From Glaciecola sp048820975 (lineage in GTDB: Bacteria > Pseudomonadota > Gammaproteobacteria > Enterobacterales > Alteromonadaceae), in NCBI RefSeq assembly GCF_048820975.1, contig NZ_JBMEUF010000001.1, positions 868,001-932,000 on the forward strand: a stretch of 64,000 nucleotides of DNA, read 5' to 3'. The position numbers were made by a program, and so were the translations under genes. The notes under the pieces were generated by a model. That model saw only the letters and a program-made list of their open reading frames with translations. It ran no database searches and was not told where the DNA came from. Shown here piece after piece: positions 28,835 to 37,089 of this stretch; position 1 is the first letter of the stretch; every line of letters starts with the position of its first letter.

Positions 28835-29599
28835 ATGATATTATTTACTTACGCCGTTTTACAAAGCATTTGTTCGCCTTATATGCGCAATATTACACTT
28901 GATGTTACACGTACGCTAGCCATCGTTCTTATGGTTATATTTCACTTTATATATGATCTGAAATATTTTTCTTATGTTGATTGGGACATTCCTGATGGCG
29001 GTGGGTGGCGTATATTTAGAATGCTAATAATTAGTTTATTTTTTCTATGCTTAGGCGCTTCATTAAGCTTTACCCACCACACAAAATTTAAAGTGGCTAA
29101 ATTCTTAAAAAGAACATCACAAATAGCCTTGGCCGCCTTTGTAATATCAATAGTAAGCTACTTCGCTATTCCGCAAAACTGGATATTTTTTGGCGTACTT
29201 CATTTTTTGGCATTAAGCAGCTTAATAGTAGTTGGTTTGGTGCGACACCCGTTAATTTGCCTATTAATTGGCCTTGGATTGTTGATATTTGGAGCCTTAC
29301 AAATACTCCCGAGCCGATGGCCTTTCAATTTATTATTTGATGGTTTGCCTCATTACACCAATGATTATGTATCAATACAACCTTGGCTGGGTATGGTGTT
29401 TTTAGGAGTACCTTTAGCACATTGGTACCTGTTTAAGTATGACCCTTTAGCAAAAGTGGTGCAAAATGCAAACGAGTCGACACAAAAATGGCTTATGTGG
29501 CCAGGCCAGCACAGTTTAAGTATTTACATTGTGCATCAACCCATTCTAATGGGGGCTTTATGGTTATTAGGCGCGGCAAATTTGTATATTAGCAAGTAG
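28835..29599 (+). CDS. DUF1624 membrane protein (heparan-alpha-glucosaminide N-acetyltransferase-like)
   Basis: 254 residues with about six to seven membrane segments. The N-terminal part, NITLDVTRTLAIVLMVIFHFIYDL, and the C-terminal HSLSIYIVHQPILM are characteristic of DUF1624/YeiB-like acyltransferase relatives. The family probably moves acetyl or other acyl groups across the membrane onto an extracytoplasmic acceptor; the acceptor here is unknown. The start may be the internal ATG at 28883 (MRNITLDV), since neither site has a clear ribosome site. The last 33 bp overlap the convergent gene ending at 29567. Confidence 0.75.
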   Translation: MILFTYAVLQSICSPYMRNITLDVTRTLAIVLMVIFHFIYDLKYFSYVDWDIPDGGGWRIFRMLIISLFFLCLGASLSFTHHTKFKVAKFLKRTSQIALAAFVISIVSYFAIPQNWIFFGVLHFLALSSLIVVGLVRHPLICLLIGLGLLIFGALQILPSRWPFNLLFDGLPHYTNDYVSIQPWLGMVFLGVPLAHWYLFKYDPLAKVVQNANESTQKWLMWPGQHSLSIYIVHQPILMGALWLLGAANLYISK

Positions 29600-30385
29600 C
29601 CAGTCATTTTTTATGGGTAACTGATTAATACTAATATTGGTTAAACTTAATTTTTGCCCCCGTAGTTTATATTCACCACTTAACTGCGTTAATGAAGCTG
29701 TGCCTATTGTATTAAACACATGTGCTGCAAAGGTATTATCAAAAGAATGCGGGTAGATTCTTACCATAGAGAGGCCTTTGGCATAAGCGTTTAAAAGTGC
29801 TATCTCTTTTTGTGTTTTTTCACCTGATACTAACCTTAGTATTTGGCTTTCATGGCTTACCTTATCGCTTAAGCGCATTAAGCTATTGTTCTTTATTGCG
29901 CCTATATCAATACCAACACAGTTGTGCATGTATTGTAAAATAATTTGCGTTGCGCTTCTTGATGGCGGAAAACGCAAGGTGAGTTGTTCAGCGTTCAGCG
30001 ATGACATCGTATCAAGGTGCTGCCCTATTGCTTCCGCTTCTTGTGTTTTTGTAACGATTGCTTGTGCGCGCTTATAATTGTGCTCTTCCAAGCTCTGGCT
30101 TTTATCATCAACCTCATTCACTTGAGTAAGTTGTTGCGTATGCTCAGTAATTTGCTGTGTAGTATGCTTATTGAGCTGTGGAATCGGAGGTAAAGTAAGG
30201 TTTTGTGCTAGTGTGATGGGCTTTGCTATAGGTGGCAAAGCCGGTTTTGCAGGCAAGCTTGTTAATTGTGTTTTAAGCACATCTTTTGGTGTATCAATAA
30301 AAAGGCTGTCTATCAGTATAGTTGTGCCAATAACGCCTATTATTGCCAACAAATATAGTAAATTCGGATTCGGCTTAAGCTTCAC
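29567..30385 (-). CDS. Single-pass membrane protein with proline-rich linker (envelope cluster, last gene)
   Basis: 272 residues from a GTG at 30385 with a good GGGGAG site. Layout: short cytosolic end, one membrane helix (about 9-27, LLYLLAIIGVIGTTILIDSLF), a Pro/Leu/Thr-rich linker (about 38-75, PAKPALPPIAKPITL, TLPPIPQL), a Gln/Glu-rich helix, then a folded C-terminal periplasmic domain with two Cys (NCVGIDIG, QICRA). The architecture resembles energy-transduction proteins such as TonB or MotB, but I see no sequence family. It ends the thirteen-gene cluster and could be the periplasm-spanning partner of the MotA/ExbB-like channel protein; this is inference. Confidence 0.6.
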   Translation of the reverse strand: MKLKPNPNLLYLLAIIGVIGTTILIDSLFIDTPKDVLKTQLTSLPAKPALPPIAKPITLAQNLTLPPIPQLNKHTTQQITEHTQQLTQVNEVDDKSQSLEEHNYKRAQAIVTKTQEAEAIGQHLDTMSSLNAEQLTLRFPPSRSATQIILQYMHNCVGIDIGAIKNNSLMRLSDKVSHESQILRLVSGEKTQKEIALLNAYAKGLSMVRIYPHSFDNTFAAHVFNTIGTASLTQLSGEYKLRGQKLSLTNISINQLPIKNDWLLANIQICRA

Positions 30386-30449
30386 TTACAGTGCTCCCCT
30401 GTGTTTTCTAAACTGTCAGCAATCATATTTTTACTACGTAAGCCAATAA

Positions 30450-30983
30450 TTATTGAGATACACGCTGCAAGGCAGACAATTCCATTTTAAGTGCAAGATC
30501 ACGCAATACAGCCTGTTGATGCAAACGCTTTGTTTGCTCTGAAACAGGCGCGTTATCTGTACTTAAACGTTTGCTTTGTGCGTTTTCATTGCCAAGGTAA
30601 CTATTAGATGTTTGTATTTCTTTAAGCTTGGCTATGGTCGGCTCAGATACTATTTCGTTTTTAACCGTTTTCTTACTATTATCGCTTTTCTGCGCTTGAG
30701 CGTTTAAGGTTTTTAACTCTTTTGAAAGGCTAAGCACTTGTTTATTCAGCGCAATATTTTGCTGGCTAAGGCTTGTAATTTGGCGCTCAAGTTCACTCAA
30801 CTTTTCGTGGCTACTATTTATATTGTTATGCAAAGCTTGCTCATGGTTTGTTTGACTATGCCCTGTATTGGAGCCAAGGGATTGGCTAGGTACAAGGCTA
30901 ACTAAAGCCGTCTTAACAGTGGGAATTTGCGCCAGTAAATAAATACAGGCCAATGTACTGACTATCATAAATAACGTTTTCAT
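30450..30983 (-). CDS. Single-pass membrane coiled-coil protein (envelope cluster)
   Basis: About 177 residues. One N-terminal membrane helix (MKTLFMIVSTLACIYLLAQI) is followed by a periplasmic coiled coil (about 45-95, SSHEKLSELERQITSLSQQN, ALNKQVLSLSKEL) and a polar tail. No family recognised. The ATG at 30983 overlaps the stop of the ExbB-like gene by one base (TGATG), and AAGGA then has a 6-base spacing; the ATG at 30986 is too close. The tight coupling says it is made with the channel subunit, as MotB/ExbD-type partners are. It lacks an obvious acidic residue in the membrane helix, however. Confidence 0.6.
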   Translation of the reverse strand: MKTLFMIVSTLACIYLLAQIPTVKTALVSLVPSQSLGSNTGHSQTNHEQALHNNINSSHEKLSELERQITSLSQQNIALNKQVLSLSKELKTLNAQAQKSDNSKKTVKNEIVSEPTIAKLKEIQTSNSYLGNENAQSKRLSTDNAPVSEQTKRLHQQAVLRDLALKMELSALQRVSQ

Positions 30984-31534
30984 CATTTATCCTTATCATT
31001 TAGTTTACTTGTTTGTTGCACGTATAAAATAGCGACCCAAGCCCGCACTATTGCTGCACTAGGCAGGCCTACTACCGTCGTCATAAATGCCATTGAAAAC
31101 TGAGTGGTTAGCACAGAAATGACTTGATTGACGTTTTCCGGACTCAAGCTCTCTTGTGCCAGTGCTCCAATCCCTAAACTAATACCTAAAAGTGTGTATG
31201 TTAATGCCAGTGTAGATAAGCCATTAGCGCACTGCATTCCTACTTCATACCATAAACTTTTTTGCGCACTCGCCTTAAGCTGAATGATAGCCGCCGCAGA
31301 TACAAGTAATAGTAAGCAGAAGAAAACCGTAAACGTAGTACCAAAATAGCGCCCTACCCAGTTTACTAAATCAATCACTTGCAAATTTGTTGTTAGGCTA
31401 ATTAGCGCTAACAGTATCATTGCAAGGCCAATAACAACGCCCACCATTTTACCTATTGCAAAGTACCTAAGCAGAGTGCTACCTGTATTACTAGATGCAT
31501 CTAACATTATGTTAGGGCTTTGCGGCGTGCTCAC
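30983..31534 (-). CDS. MotA/TolQ/ExbB-like proton channel subunit (envelope cluster)
   Basis: 183 residues with four predicted membrane segments (about 24-47, 65-86, 105-125, 145-170). The last two carry the family signature: LALTYTLLGISLGIGAL corresponds to the LLGTVLG segment, and FSMAFMTTVVGLPSAAIVRA to the TTALGLLVAIPA segment, with polar Thr residues in the pore helices. MotA/TolQ/ExbB proteins form pentameric inner-membrane proton channels that drive a dimeric partner. The GTG start at 31534 overlaps the previous stop (GTGA), so it is translationally coupled. It is short, lacking the large cytoplasmic domain of MotA. It is the best clue to how the cluster is powered. Confidence 0.65.
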   Translation of the reverse strand: MSTPQSPNIMLDASSNTGSTLLRYFAIGKMVGVVIGLAMILLALISLTTNLQVIDLVNWVGRYFGTTFTVFFCLLLLVSAAAIIQLKASAQKSLWYEVGMQCANGLSTLALTYTLLGISLGIGALAQESLSPENVNQVISVLTTQFSMAFMTTVVGLPSAAIVRAWVAILYVQQTSKLNDKDK

Positions 31535-31971
31535 TTTCTAAACCCAAGTTTGCTTTGCATAATTGACTGATTACTTAAATCAATATTGTTAAACCACTGC
31601 TGCGATGCACTTCGTTGATGTTCAGCACCGGCATGGACTAAAAAGGTATTGTCATATTCGTCAAAAGCTTGTTTTACACGTGTTACATTAGATTGCATTA
31701 AGCGCTCGTCGCGCATAACCATTCTTTCCATATCACTTAAACTGCGCTGGCGTTTTGACAATAATATAGCCCGCTCTTGCATGGTAATATTGGTGCTAAG
31801 CAAGTCTTTTACTAAACTTGCGCGTTCACGCTCTAAGTTATCTAAACTTAAGGTATTACTGCTACTAACTTTACTCGCATAAGAACTCGCGCGTAAATTA
31901 TTGGCTGAGCTAGCAAAGCTAGTAACTAACAACGCGCTAAAAATACTAATTGTGAATATACGGTTTTTCAT
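31531..31971 (-). CDS. Small periplasmic helical protein (envelope cluster)
   Basis: 146 residues. A signal peptide (MKNRIFTISIFSALLVTSFASSA) precedes a Ser-rich stretch and a helical, charged region (LDNLERERASLVKDLL, LLSKRQRSLSDMERMVMRDE) likely to form coiled coils. No Cys remains in the mature part and no family is recognised. The stop overlaps the ExbB-like gene's GTG start. It presumably acts in the periplasm with the neighbouring coiled-coil protein at 31981. Confidence 0.6.
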   Translation of the reverse strand: MKNRIFTISIFSALLVTSFASSANNLRASSYASKVSSSNTLSLDNLERERASLVKDLLSTNITMQERAILLSKRQRSLSDMERMVMRDERLMQSNVTRVKQAFDEYDNTFLVHAGAEHQRSASQQWFNNIDLSNQSIMQSKLGFRK

Positions 31972-31980
31972 AATAATGCC

Positions 31981-32829
31981 TTATAAAAATAATGATACTG
32001 AGCTAGCAGGAGTGGTACTTGGCACTTGGCTAAGTGCCTCTTGCTCTTGTGATTCGCTTATCGCAAACTCTAATGATTGCGCATCTAAGGCCACAATTTT
32101 TGACATATAGCTAAGCATTAGCCCTTCTTGATCAAGCAATGACTGCTCACTGGCCGCTTGCATAAGCAGTTGCCGAATATACTCTTGAGTAGAAACCTCA
32201 ATACCATCAACAGTGGCAGCCATGTTTGCCTGATGCTTTGAAATTGCTTCTTTTAGTTGATCAATTTTACTTAAGTTTTCAGCAAACTCGGTCGCATATG
32301 GACTTTGCTCAAAGTCGTCGTCTTGCAACAGCGCTTGGTCAACCCGCTGCATCACTTTCTCCATTCTTGCGCGCGCTTCCTGCTGGCTTAGCTTTAATTG
32401 ATAAGCTTGGTCATTGCTTTGTGCGTTACTATTTGAATATAGTTTTGCCAACACTTCTTGATACACGTGCATTTTGTCTTGTAGCTGGTTTTGTCTTAGC
32501 TCTTGTCCTTGCTGCATTAAGTCAAGAAATTGAGATTTTAGTTGCACTAAATCTACTTTCTCGTCAATTAAATCGTGCGCGTCACTGTTAGCTACCAATG
32601 ATTTAAGCGCAGCGATTTGCTGTCCTGTTGCAGAAATTTCTTCATCTATTAGCAACAATTCACTGGCTAAAGGTGACATTCTAAAATCTTGAACAATACG
32701 TTTTTCGATTAAATTAGCAGGAAGCTGCATAAGCGACTCTGCCGAAGCGGGTTGCCATTCATTGTTAGCAGCAGCGTTGCATGCAATTGCTAATGAAATT
32801 AGGCTTAAATAACGTTTACGAATTTTCAT
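31981..32829 (-). CDS. Periplasmic coiled-coil protein (envelope cluster)
   Basis: 282 residues. A signal peptide (MKIRKRYLSLISLAIACNAAA) is followed by almost continuous helix rich in Gln, Glu, Leu and Ala (LIDEEISATGQQIAALKSL, LVQLKSQFLDLMQQGQELRQ), predicted to form coiled coils. No domain family recognised. AAGGA lies 6 bases before the ATG. It lies between the lipoprotein gene (10 bp upstream) and the small helical protein gene (9 bp downstream). A structural, periplasm-spanning role is a plausible reading. Confidence 0.62.
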   Translation of the reverse strand: MKIRKRYLSLISLAIACNAAANNEWQPASAESLMQLPANLIEKRIVQDFRMSPLASELLLIDEEISATGQQIAALKSLVANSDAHDLIDEKVDLVQLKSQFLDLMQQGQELRQNQLQDKMHVYQEVLAKLYSNSNAQSNDQAYQLKLSQQEARARMEKVMQRVDQALLQDDDFEQSPYATEFAENLSKIDQLKEAISKHQANMAATVDGIEVSTQEYIRQLLMQAASEQSLLDQEGLMLSYMSKIVALDAQSLEFAISESQEQEALSQVPSTTPASSVSLFL

Positions 32830-32838
32830 ATATTTTCC

Positions 32839-33417
32839 TTACTGCATTAACCATTTGCGTTGACGTAACAATTCACTGCGCAGCTTGTCGCTTATGTTGA
32901 GTACTTCAAGCTGATGAGCCGATAACTGGTCGTGACTCACTAACACGGTGGCGGTATCCACAAATGAGGTGTAGTCAGTAAATAATAAATCTTGCTGTGG
33001 AAATCGTTGGCGAAACGCTTGTAAAGTGCTTTGCGCTTGTTTTATGTCGCCAGCTTTTAAGTAGTTATTAAATGCTAAGGCGCTAAATTGCATGGCCGTT
33101 TGAGTATCAGGGTGTGATGGAGTAAAAACTATGCCCTCAGCACAATGCATAGCCGAATCTGCTAGTGATAAATACTGAGCAGTACTTGCTAGGGCTAATA
33201 CTTGTTGTTGTTCCATTATTTGTTGAACACAACGCTCATCCATTCGCTGTACATTTACATACGGATTATTTAAATCAGTTACTTCTGCTGGGGCTGAGGT
33301 GCTCGTGCAAGCAGAAAAAAATACACTGGTGCTCACAACAGTCAGAACGCGTTTATGATTGTTTAATAGTTGCCAAGCTTTTTTGAGCTTAATTAAGTGC
33401 TTAGAATGATATGACAT
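32839..33417 (-). CDS. Putative lipoprotein with TPR-like helices (envelope cluster)
   Basis: 192 residues. After a long basic N-terminus comes a hydrophobic stretch ending VFFSACTSTSAP, where FSAC is an acceptable lipobox with the acylated Cys near residue 37. The mature part contains helix-turn-helix repeats resembling TPRs (MQFSALAFNNYLKAGDIKQA, QSTLQAFRQRFPQQ). Ser and Thr rather than Asp follow the Cys, so transfer to the outer membrane by Lol is expected. GGAG lies 7 bases before the ATG. It is the first gene of the second transcription unit of the cluster, preceded by the shared element at 33458-33480. Confidence 0.65.
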   Translation of the reverse strand: MSYHSKHLIKLKKAWQLLNNHKRVLTVVSTSVFFSACTSTSAPAEVTDLNNPYVNVQRMDERCVQQIMEQQQVLALASTAQYLSLADSAMHCAEGIVFTPSHPDTQTAMQFSALAFNNYLKAGDIKQAQSTLQAFRQRFPQQDLLFTDYTSFVDTATVLVSHDQLSAHQLEVLNISDKLRSELLRQRKWLMQ

Positions 33418-33457
33418 GGGCTACTCCGAAAGTGTTTATCCTCGACTATTAGGATGT

Positions 33458-33480
33458 ATGAAACGCTTTGGAGAATTTTT
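33458..33480 (-). promoter_or_regulatory. Shared upstream element, copy 1 (before the lipoprotein gene)
   Basis: Shows the core AAACGCTTTGG followed by a T5 tract (plus-strand reading), with 19 of 23 positions identical to the element at 42308-42330. It lies about 41 bp upstream of the start at 33417; the other copy lies 37 bp upstream of its gene. It probably carries a common promoter or regulator-binding site. The surrounding gap 33418-33522 is the largest one inside the downstream half of the cluster. Confidence 0.55.
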
Positions 33481-33522
33481 TATCTGGTGACGTGTTTTTT
33501 TGTAGAAATTTTGATAAAAAAT

Positions 33523-34848
33523 TTAATAAGCAAAATTTTGCTGCACAATATATACCTTGTAGCCCAATTTATTAGCCCAAATTAAAATATTGTTGCTGTA
33601 CGAATTTAGCATCGTCAATTGAGTGCTTTGTGATTGATTACGCAAATAATATTGTAAATTTTGTTGGTCAGCTAAATCAGTATCGTGAGTAAATAACAGT
33701 AGAAGCTGCGATTTGGCACGAGGTGGATTCTGCACATTAGGTATATCCCAAATTTGCGGTAAGTCAGTTGTGCTTAACGTTTTGTGTTTAGGCTGTAAGG
33801 CGTTTATTTGTAAATCCTCAGAAACGAGCCAAACTGAAGCGATATTCAAAGAAGTGGCAATTTGCATGCTGCAAACGTGTCGTATTTGCTGGGCTTGTAT
33901 ATTGTTGAATATGAGCAACTCACCTTCACCTATTAGGTGCTTAGCAGCAAAACCGCAATCAGCTTTATTTTCAGACAAGTTAACATACATTCTGTATTGG
34001 CTATGTTCAGGCTCATTAAAAAGATGTTTATAGTAAAGCAGAGCAATTATGGCTAAGGCTAAAATAGTGGCAAAACCCAAAATGCCTTTTGATAGCTTTG
34101 ATAATGCATAATGCTTTTGCGTATTGAGCACATTGGCATCAACTTTTGTTGAGTCAAATACAGGCTTATTTTTTTGTGCGCCATGTATTGGTGTGCTTTT
34201 ATCTGCATGTTGCTGGGCGGGTTCGTATGTTGTGTCTATAGCCTCTGATATGAGTGCTACGTCACTTTGTTGGTTCGACACATCATCGGTACTTAGAAAT
34301 GTTGATAACTGTTCTAATGAGGCAATTGGCCTTAATAAAACATTAATATCAGGTAAGGGTTGGCGAAAATTGTCACTGGGTATCAAAAAGTGAACATTAA
34401 AGCCCTTTGCTTGCCAGTTTTCGATATGTGTTTTAGCCGCTAAACATTTGCGAGATAAATCGGCTACCCCCATTACCAAGTGATTTTCGGTGTCAATAGC
34501 CCCCGTCACAATGAATATTTCATCGCCACCATGTTCAACCAACTTATTTATATTGGCTAAACCATGAGCCAAGAACACGCCAAGCTGCCAACTATTCCCT
34601 ACATCAATAGCGGCTGATACATTTAATCTGTAGGCACTTCCCCCGAACCAACGTTTAATAATACCCTGCGTGCTATCTACAAATAGCGCATAGTCGCCAC
34701 TCACGCCAGTTGTATTAACGGTTCTATCAATAGTCATCACTGACGCTAAGTCGCTATTAGCCAAAGCAGTTATGCTTTGTATTTGCACCAAACCTTTTGT
34801 GGTGGCTATAAATACCTGCGCCCCATTTGAGGACTTATGTATCTGCAC
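33523..34848 (-). CDS. Bitopic membrane protein of unknown family (envelope cluster)
   Basis: 441 residues from a GTG at 34848 (GGGAG about 10 bases upstream; the nearby ATG is in a closed frame). The N-terminal ~190 residues look like a folded cytosolic alpha/beta domain (YALFVDSTQGIIKRWFGGSA, DEIFIVTGAIDTENHLVMG). A polar, low-complexity linker precedes one membrane helix (about 259-281, GFATILALAIIALLYY). The C-terminal periplasmic domain has two Cys (KADCGFAA, RHVCSMQI) that could form a disulphide. I recognise no family. The topology would join a cytosolic complex to the periplasm. Confidence 0.6.
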   Translation of the reverse strand: MQIHKSSNGAQVFIATTKGLVQIQSITALANSDLASVMTIDRTVNTTGVSGDYALFVDSTQGIIKRWFGGSAYRLNVSAAIDVGNSWQLGVFLAHGLANINKLVEHGGDEIFIVTGAIDTENHLVMGVADLSRKCLAAKTHIENWQAKGFNVHFLIPSDNFRQPLPDINVLLRPIASLEQLSTFLSTDDVSNQQSDVALISEAIDTTYEPAQQHADKSTPIHGAQKNKPVFDSTKVDANVLNTQKHYALSKLSKGILGFATILALAIIALLYYKHLFNEPEHSQYRMYVNLSENKADCGFAAKHLIGEGELLIFNNIQAQQIRHVCSMQIATSLNIASVWLVSEDLQINALQPKHKTLSTTDLPQIWDIPNVQNPPRAKSQLLLLFTHDTDLADQQNLQYYLRNQSQSTQLTMLNSYSNNILIWANKLGYKVYIVQQNFAY

Positions 34849-34871
34849 GCAGCATTTGCTCCCAATTTATA

Positions 34872-35417
34872 TTAGTACGATAAAAATAACTCACTTTGCG
34901 CGTTTGTAATTGCTTTAAACGCATCACTATCAACTTCAATTAAGCTTTGAAACCTAAGTGGTGCTTGAAATGATTGCGCCAAGCTTAATATGCTAAATTG
35001 TTCGTTAAAATCGCAATGCAAAAACATTTTACTTATTTTTTGCCCTTTGTAATTTGCCGCTAAATCTAACATAAGGTAGGCCTGCCCACTAATATCATCA
35101 TCTAGTATGACTTGGATTTTAAAGCCTTCCCCAGTGCGCTGCAGAATTACCGAGTCATCACTTGCTGCAGCCTGCATAGGGCTTACCTTTAGCTCTAAAG
35201 AACGTAAACCAGCTTTATAGCGTTTATACGTGCTTATGGATGCTCGCACTTGCTTATGCACTAACTGACTACTCAAAAGGTGGGGAAAGCGAATTGCATC
35301 AATAATACTCTGCTGACTTATACTCATGTTTTGGCCAAGCGCTTCGTTATTGAGCCTATTACGGCTTAAACCTTTCAACTGTTGATTAATAACAAAGAGT
35401 TGTTGGGAAATCGTCAT
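34872..35417 (-). CDS. Cytosolic protein of unknown family, 181 aa (envelope cluster)
   Basis: 181 residues with no signal peptide or membrane helix. It begins helical (MTISQQLFVINQQLKGLSRN) and ends with a mixed alpha/beta part (QRTGEGFKIQVILDDDISGQAYLMLDL). It is separated by one base from the stop of the preceding gene at 35419 and by about 23 bp from the next. No function can be read. It may be a small soluble component working with the 552-residue protein next to it. Confidence 0.6.
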   Translation of the reverse strand: MTISQQLFVINQQLKGLSRNRLNNEALGQNMSISQQSIIDAIRFPHLLSSQLVHKQVRASISTYKRYKAGLRSLELKVSPMQAAASDDSVILQRTGEGFKIQVILDDDISGQAYLMLDLAANYKGQKISKMFLHCDFNEQFSILSLAQSFQAPLRFQSLIEVDSDAFKAITNAQSELFLSY

Positions 35418-35418
35418 A

Positions 35419-37077
35419 TTAGTTTGAGTCCTTTAAATAAAGCCTTGTAAATTCCTTAACAAATATGAAACGGTCAGCGTTAAAATTACTTTCTTCACAC
35501 AACTTTTTTGATACCAAGTGTGACAAAACTTGGCGAAGCGTATTTTGGATGCTTGTTAGATCATGATTAGCATTCACGTACTCTTCAAGCCTTAGCGCAG
35601 AAGAAGAGGTAAAGCCGGCTCGATTGATAGCTTTAAAAGCTTGTGCAGCTGATTGCCTGATATCAAGGAAGCTATCAGATCTTGCAAGCGTTTTGTAAGC
35701 TTCATCAAGCTGTGTACTGTGCTCTGTATTTACCTCATTTACACATGTATTAATTATTTTTACATGCGCTTTTAAAGAAGGATGATCTTTGCACAAGGCG
35801 TGCAGAATAGAGAGTAAATCAACGTAAGCTTGGGAAGATGGTGAGTTTGTGGCCGCCGATAAAACAATATGTATCATAGCCATTTGCGCTTGATACGAAC
35901 TAGCTAAAGACAACAATAGTTTTTGCTGAGCATCGCTATACCCTTCATCAGGCTCACATTCGTGAATGTTTTCAACGGTTTTATTTCGATGTGCCTGAAT
36001 CAACTTGTTTTGCCACTTCCCGAAGATTTGGCATCGCAGCCAAGTAAGGGAAAAGTCAGGAAAAAACTGCCTATATTCAACCAGCATATACAAAGCATCA
36101 AATTGAGCTTTTGAAAATACCTTCGGTAAACTAGAAAGCGTTTCTAATTCGTATAAAAGTGACGCTTCTTGATGCTGAACAATAGAAAATATTTGCTCAG
36201 CATGTTGGGTTTCATCAAGTGCAGAGCCATCAACACTTTCTGCACTGAAGAAACTTTCATAACTGGCGGCATAATCAAGCATTTTAGCTTCATTTGTTTG
36301 CTTTAAGGCAAGCATAAACGAGAACGTATCATTCACCACATTGCTGAATTTACCGCAGCCTTCAAGATGATTATGCGTACAATAAAATTGCATGATTGTA
36401 CTATCACACACATCTGTGCCTTTGTGATATGACTCTAAAAGCCTAAAGCGCTGCTGGAGTTTAGCCGTCGGTAGATGCTCTGATAAGTACTGGTAAATAT
36501 CACGTTGTAAGGTGCTTGCTAACTCAGAAATACCATTGTGGCCCTTCCCAATTAAAGCGTGAAAGATATACGAGTTCGTTTCTGGTATGGCGCACGCTAA
36601 CCACTCCATAAAGCATGATAGAAAGTTAGCTCTTGCGGCGTTTATAGAAAAAGTATGTTGATGAATCGCGATGTTTAAGTGTTCTGATAACATGCTTATT
36701 TGGCAGTTATTGATTGGCGTATTTTGTACGCCTTGGCCTTCATGCAATTGTGCTAAAAAGTGAGTTTTAAACTGGGATTGTGTACAAACTGTATTTAGCC
36801 AAAAGTACTGAACTATGGCTTGGTCAGGCACTTTACTCGTATGCACAATTGCCCAACATAAGTGCGCTAATTCATAACAAATATTGCCGTAGTGCCTGCA
36901 CACTAAATGCTGCGCGAGTTTATCAACATTTTTATTGAGAAATTTGTGTTTTGTTTCACCTGAAGAGCTTGTAGAAACGTTTTCAATATTAATATAGTAG
37001 GTAGTTTCGCGCAGCATATCAAAATCAGATTTTAAGTGCTCACTAATCCCGTAATTAATAATGGATGCTTGATTCAT
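35419..37077 (-). CDS. Cytosolic helical protein of unknown family, 552 aa (envelope cluster)
   Basis: 552 residues, almost entirely predicted alpha-helical, rich in Gln, His, Ala and Leu, with about ten scattered Cys and no signal peptide or membrane segment. There is no motif I recognise; helical repeats (HEAT- or TPR-like) are a structural guess. It sits between the FHA protein and the 181-residue protein with minimal spacing, so it is a core cytosolic component of this cluster and a possible kinase substrate or FHA ligand. Confidence 0.6.
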   Translation of the reverse strand: MNQASIINYGISEHLKSDFDMLRETTYYINIENVSTSSSGETKHKFLNKNVDKLAQHLVCRHYGNICYELAHLCWAIVHTSKVPDQAIVQYFWLNTVCTQSQFKTHFLAQLHEGQGVQNTPINNCQISMLSEHLNIAIHQHTFSINAARANFLSCFMEWLACAIPETNSYIFHALIGKGHNGISELASTLQRDIYQYLSEHLPTAKLQQRFRLLESYHKGTDVCDSTIMQFYCTHNHLEGCGKFSNVVNDTFSFMLALKQTNEAKMLDYAASYESFFSAESVDGSALDETQHAEQIFSIVQHQEASLLYELETLSSLPKVFSKAQFDALYMLVEYRQFFPDFSLTWLRCQIFGKWQNKLIQAHRNKTVENIHECEPDEGYSDAQQKLLLSLASSYQAQMAMIHIVLSAATNSPSSQAYVDLLSILHALCKDHPSLKAHVKIINTCVNEVNTEHSTQLDEAYKTLARSDSFLDIRQSAAQAFKAINRAGFTSSSALRLEEYVNANHDLTSIQNTLRQVLSHLVSKKLCEESNFNADRFIFVKEFTRLYLKDSN

Positions 37078-37089
37078 AAGGCTTTGCAG

